The notes beneath the pieces are model-generated. The model was not told the DNA's origin. It worked only from the letters and a program-made list of their open reading frames with translations, and searched no databases. Both the position numbers and the translations under genes were made by a program. This document shows, one piece after another, positions 59,811 to 64,000 of a stretch of DNA of 64,000 nucleotides (position 1 is the stretch's first letter; each line of letters begins with the position of its first letter). Source of the DNA: Ophiodon elongatus (taxonomy: Eukaryota > Chordata > Actinopteri > Perciformes > Hexagrammidae); contig JACSYO010001980.1 in the NCBI GenBank assembly GCA_016806645.1, forward strand, positions 2,461,001-2,525,000, given 5' to 3'.

Positions 59811-62800
59811 CTACTTTAGTGGCCAACTGCTCCAAAGTTCTTCAATTAAATATGAATGTAACCATAGAGTACTTTATAATCATTAAACCAATCACTATGT
59901 AGTTGGAATTTTTTAAAAGGAATGTTCACATATTTCAGATTTCTCTCATACACACACATACCTGGTATTTGTCTTCTGCTAGTGTGTCAGATTGAGACAA
60001 TCCCGCACATTACTTACTCTAAAAAAGCTTACACTTCAGGATAATGAAGACACAGGTGGGAGGCTTCACTGTTTAGTGGTGGTTAATTAATAATTTTTCT
60101 TATTTTTATGCCTTAAAAACCGTCACAGTTGTGATTATTAAGCATTAGCTTCCTGCGTACATCTTGCTGTGCAAATGAAACCCATGAATCTCCGTGGGTG
60201 GTAAATTAATTTAGCCATATCTTCAGTGCAAATATAACTAATGTTTAACTGCCATATTCAGCATGCTGAACAGAACCTGCACCACACCTACTGTAAAACA
60301 ATAATCAGAGTATGTCAGTTACTTAACGAATGGTTCTTACATAACATTACTGGGAAAACAAATCTATCTGAAGCTTCTAGGTCAGTCTAAATTCCTTGTC
60401 ATCCTTAAAAAGGAAGAAAGAAAGGTTTCTATTTAAAAAGTGAATACCGTAACGATCGATATCTAAGTGACAACATAATGTAAATAATCAACACAGTAAT
60501 TGCCAGTGAAACCACCTACTATGCTCATTAACTTGCGATTGGCTACATTTCTACTTTTTTCTGCTTTATGGGTGTTCATTTAATTATAATGGGTAAACAT
60601 CAGTAATCCTGCTGGAAACAAAAGAGATGAGCTAATTAGACGTGGTTCCGCTCACGTGTATTGTTGATTTTGTATCTGTCAACCCATAAAATAAGCTGTT
60701 CAAATATGAATTTATTCTCTTTTGCGAGGCTCCGAGGTCTTTTCATTGTGAAGGTTACTTATACATGCCGAGCAATCAATGACACGATACAAGAGCATAA
60801 TTGTTTTATAGTTTCTAAAATCTAGTATCCAATATTTCTTGTAGAAGGGAGTTGAATGTCTGGATGAACTGGATAAAGATTTAAACTCAAGGAAAAAAAG
60901 AAACCTCTAGTGGACTCCTTGCACCGCTCCACCATGCATCTCTGTTCTTCGTGAATCTTACTTTATCCATGCACTTACAGATAATTCAGACTCGTCAATA
61001 AATAAATTATATATCAAAGATAATGTCCTACATTCTGCCATTAAGCATTGTCAGACGTCTGTAATTCTTTCTACCATAAGGAGACGCTCAGCAGGGCTTT
61101 CTCAGCTTGATGGCTCCCTCCTTCTTTTCCTGCCCATCTGTTTTCACGGATAAATCCTCCCCTGCCAGGCTCCATCACCATGAGGACTCCATAAAGAGCT
61201 GACCCACACATATGGCCACTTCATTTGATGGCTATCATGACTGAGCAGAGCATGAAACGGTTCTGGATCTTTGCTCACTGCATCATCATCCTAATGCTGA
61301 GGTGATTGGGTCTGATGAGATGACTGTACTTGCTCTTGGCGTGAATGTAAGCTATGACTTGTTGGTAGATATAAACTTTCACAGATGTAGACTGTTACCA
61401 AAGATGTTTTACTCATCACAGTGTCCTAAATGGCAACACATGGAACATCTGGATCAGTTGTGTCCATTCTTCAAAAATGATCATGTAGCCTGACTGGTAC
61501 AATTTAAAAAAAAAAAGAATATAGAAAGTTGGTGGAATAATGGTTTGCAATATATTTTAGTGTTAACGAAAACATACACCAGAGTGATACATCAGAGAGA
61601 CACTTTAAAAGTCAAAATGTTTAAACTTCTGTTTTTGACAAAACTGGAAGGTTACACAAAATGTGCAAGCTGCAACTTCCCATGACCATAGATGTTGGTT
61701 GAACTAAAATTCTGTATCTTGCTTGTGTGTCTCTAAAGGCTGGTTTAGATATGATCTTAAATCCTTGAGGCACTCTTTTGGCCCTGATTCATCTGTGTGC
61801 TTTTCCCAAAGTGGCTTTGTGTTAAAAAAAAGTCTCAAGGGTAATTTTTTGAAATGAAGTACCTTTAACGTCTAGAAATGTACAAGGACATCAGAGGACA
61901 AAGCAGGCTTCCTTTGTCTCCTCATGAGTATTCACCTAAACCAGATGGATTGAAAAGGCTTAAGTTGCTGCTAATTTGATGGCTGATGGCTGATGTCACG
62001 TCTTTTGACCTGTTGCAGCAGGTCCTGCAGCACAGGAAGCTGGAAAACTTAAGTCTCTCGGTAAGGCTGATTTTGTAGTGTATAGTTTATTCAGAATTTC
62101 TAGTTTGTATTTGTTTTGAACATTTTGTTGCTTATCCACCACTAATCCCCAAAAGATGGTATTTTCGATTCCTAAATTCATACTTCCATTGTATTTTTGA
62201 CTGCCTTTTTAATGAAGACTTCTGGGAAAAGGTTGGCAAAAATAAATAAATGTTATGTTTGGAAAAAGCTTGCATTACTGAGATATGCTCACTCTTGCAC
62301 CTTTTACATCTGCATGCTTAAACTGCTCAATCTTGATATGAAGGAAATATGTTTTACTCCCTTTGGTTTTCTGATAAGCCCCTAACCTTTCAAAGTGGAC
62401 ACAGAGCATTATGTGACTTATCCCTTTCGAAGCTATATATTTTTGGCTCAAGGACAACCATTTGAAGTTCTTTAAAAAAAAAAGAAAGGGAGCAGGCTTT
62501 TACATATTCCCCGAAGATATTTTGTATGAGCTCTCTAAGGAAACATTCATATTTGAATGAAGTCATTATTTTAGTATTCAGTGCTCTTTTTGCTGTTGCG
62601 TTTGTCCAAAGACTGGAACACACTGTACTTAGTTTTTTTCTTTGCATGGCCCTCACGATCGCTCTCTGAGTAAACGTGACATAAAACTTGCCACAAACAT
62701 CCAACAGTATAAAAAAGGACTCTCACTGCTTTAATGAGGATTGGCCTGATGCGGGTGGTGTAGTTAAACGTTTCAAATGTTTAAAGGCTGCTCAACAACA

Positions 62801-63603
62801 ATGTCAGCTGAACAGAGTTTAGTGAAAGGTGAGTGATAGGATGCATCTTTTTTTGGGGGGGAGAACATTTACCTTTTCCATGTATTTTTCTTTCTTTTTT
62901 TGGGAGAAATCTATTTGTCTTCTTACGACCACCATATTTCTCAATCTTGACTTACTTGCAGCAGCTGTCATCATATGCCAGTTGATAGTCCCTTCCATAT
63001 AGACACTGATTACCTGGAGTTCTTTGGCTCTTCTTCCACGCACCAACCATAGCTGGGCCCTGTGTATGTCACACATCAATTTATATGTGAAGAATTCCCC
63101 TCACTCTGAAAATGCTGCCACAGCAGGAAGGAGTCAGAATTGACCTTACTGGTGTCACAGCAGCTCAATCACACTTTCCTCTGCTTCCTCCTGCAGCCTG
63201 ACAAGGAAAAGGAACAGAAGCTCCCCCTCCACACAGCCAAAATCCTTCAGTCGTGTCAGTTGCTCGTTCTGTCATCACTTCCAAAAGTATGAGTGTGTGT
63301 GTGTGATGAGGAAATTCTTTAGGTGATTAAGAGAACGTCTAAAACTCACTGTCACTGTGCAAATGCGTTGCATCTCTGCACTGTCTGCACATCTGTTTTT
63401 CACAACCATATGATCTGTCAGGTCTGTGTGGCACAAATCAACTTTAAGTTTTGGATGCAACAGAGGGTGGTATGCTGTGATTGATTGATCCGTCCTTAAT
63501 ATGACAGCCATTATGTTCAGTCTGACAGCTTAGTCTGAAAAGGTTACAATGGATGTAGCAACCACTGAAGCAGCATGGGTGGTTACTTATTTCTTTTTCA
63601 CAC
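59811..63603. other. Mostly unique non-coding sequence
   Basis: No gene or repeat family is recognised over 3.8 kb. Stretches around 60120-60300 and 60640-61260 are complex, balanced in composition and free of recognisable repeats, so they are candidates for conserved non-coding sequence, but this cannot be shown from one genome. Confidence 0.4.
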
Positions 63604-63682
63604 TCCTCTCCTCTCCTCTCCTCACCTCTCCTCTCCTCTCCTCTCCTCTCCTTTCCTGTCCTCTCCTCTCCTCTCCTCTCCT
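63604..63682. repeat. (TCTCC)n pentanucleotide tandem repeat
   Basis: About fifteen TCTCC/CTCTC units with a few variants (an A at 63623, T and G changes near 63653-63659). It makes Arg/Glu-rich minus-strand and Leu/Ser-rich plus-strand frames that are not genes. Confidence 0.93.
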
Positions 63683-64000
63683 ATCTTCCGAAACTAAACT
63701 ATATATTGTAAACAAGGTTGCATTTGGCACGTTACAGCTTTTTTCCTGGATCAATGTGGACCCCTTTTGCCAGGGGCAGTTAATGTCACATTGTGACAAA
63801 AATAAGTATTTGTATCACTGACACTAATGGTGGAATGGACAGGAGGTGGTGCAGCTCTTACAGTCAGCATGTTATAGGAGGGACTGGGAGTCACTTTCTC
63901 CCCTCTCCTTCCATTTGACAGTACCTCAGACAGAAGCAGTTAGGCAGTTATACAGTGACTAAGCTTAATTTACACAGGAGTCACCCGGTGCTTATTGCTG
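63683..64000. other. Non-coding, nothing recognised
   Basis: No recognised feature up to the window edge. Confidence 0.35.

Noticed and set aside
1..64000. CRISPR arrays, bacterial operons, phage or plasmid functions
   Set aside because: No regularly spaced direct repeats with unique spacers and no prokaryotic gene structure; tandem repeats found are simple microsatellites.

Overview
This window looks like vertebrate, most likely teleost (probably percomorph) nuclear DNA. I find no intact protein-coding gene and no canonical tRNA or rRNA gene. The evidence for a fish origin is AT-rich sequence dense in CA/TG microsatellites, an L2-type LINE with the fish-style 'gattctgat' tail, a tRNA-derived SINE, several interspersed families that I recognise as common in fish genomes, and a Ty3/gypsy-class pol relic. 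No bacterial-style operons, Shine-Dalgarno sites or CRISPR arrays are seen. The window is best read as a gene-poor intergenic stretch or part of a very long intron. Most open frames under about 150 codons are chance.

Layout. 1-5 kb: mostly unique sequence with a minus-strand LINE tail (1233-1690). 5-10 kb: fragments of common fish repeats and one weak exon-like segment (5956-6039). 10.6-12.3 kb: a cluster of short elements (two copies of a tRNA-derived SINE and a long, well-preserved interspersed repeat). 12.3-20 kb: mostly unique, with a purine tract. 20.05-22.39 kb: the main element, a 5'-truncated, frame-broken Ty3/gypsy-class LTR retrotransposon. Its integrase C-terminus lies upstream of reverse transcriptase and RNase H, and the 3' LTR follows RNase H directly. 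This is the unusual Gmr1-type gene order. 22.4-28.7 kb: unique sequence, repeat fragments and an 86-bp (GT)43 tract. 28.69-30.58 kb: a decayed L2-clade LINE. 31-48 kb: mostly unique, with a terminal-inverted-repeat DNA element (35171-35727), MITE copies, microsatellites, a 30-bp-arm palindrome (47707-47777) and a common fish repeat (47882-48131). 48-64 kb: mostly unique, with another MITE copy that carries a perfect 17-bp hairpin, and a TCTCC minisatellite-like tract near the end.

No genes here act together in a pathway. The biology visible is the history of mobile elements: an LTR retrotransposon and two LINEs (autonomous types, now broken), a SINE, and non-autonomous DNA elements. One short family with TGCAGCTCTA-like ends has five copies. 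The strongest point for follow-up is the integrase-before-RT order, which has precedent in the Gmr1 group and is therefore unusual rather than wholly new. All family assignments are from memory of motifs, not from a database search.
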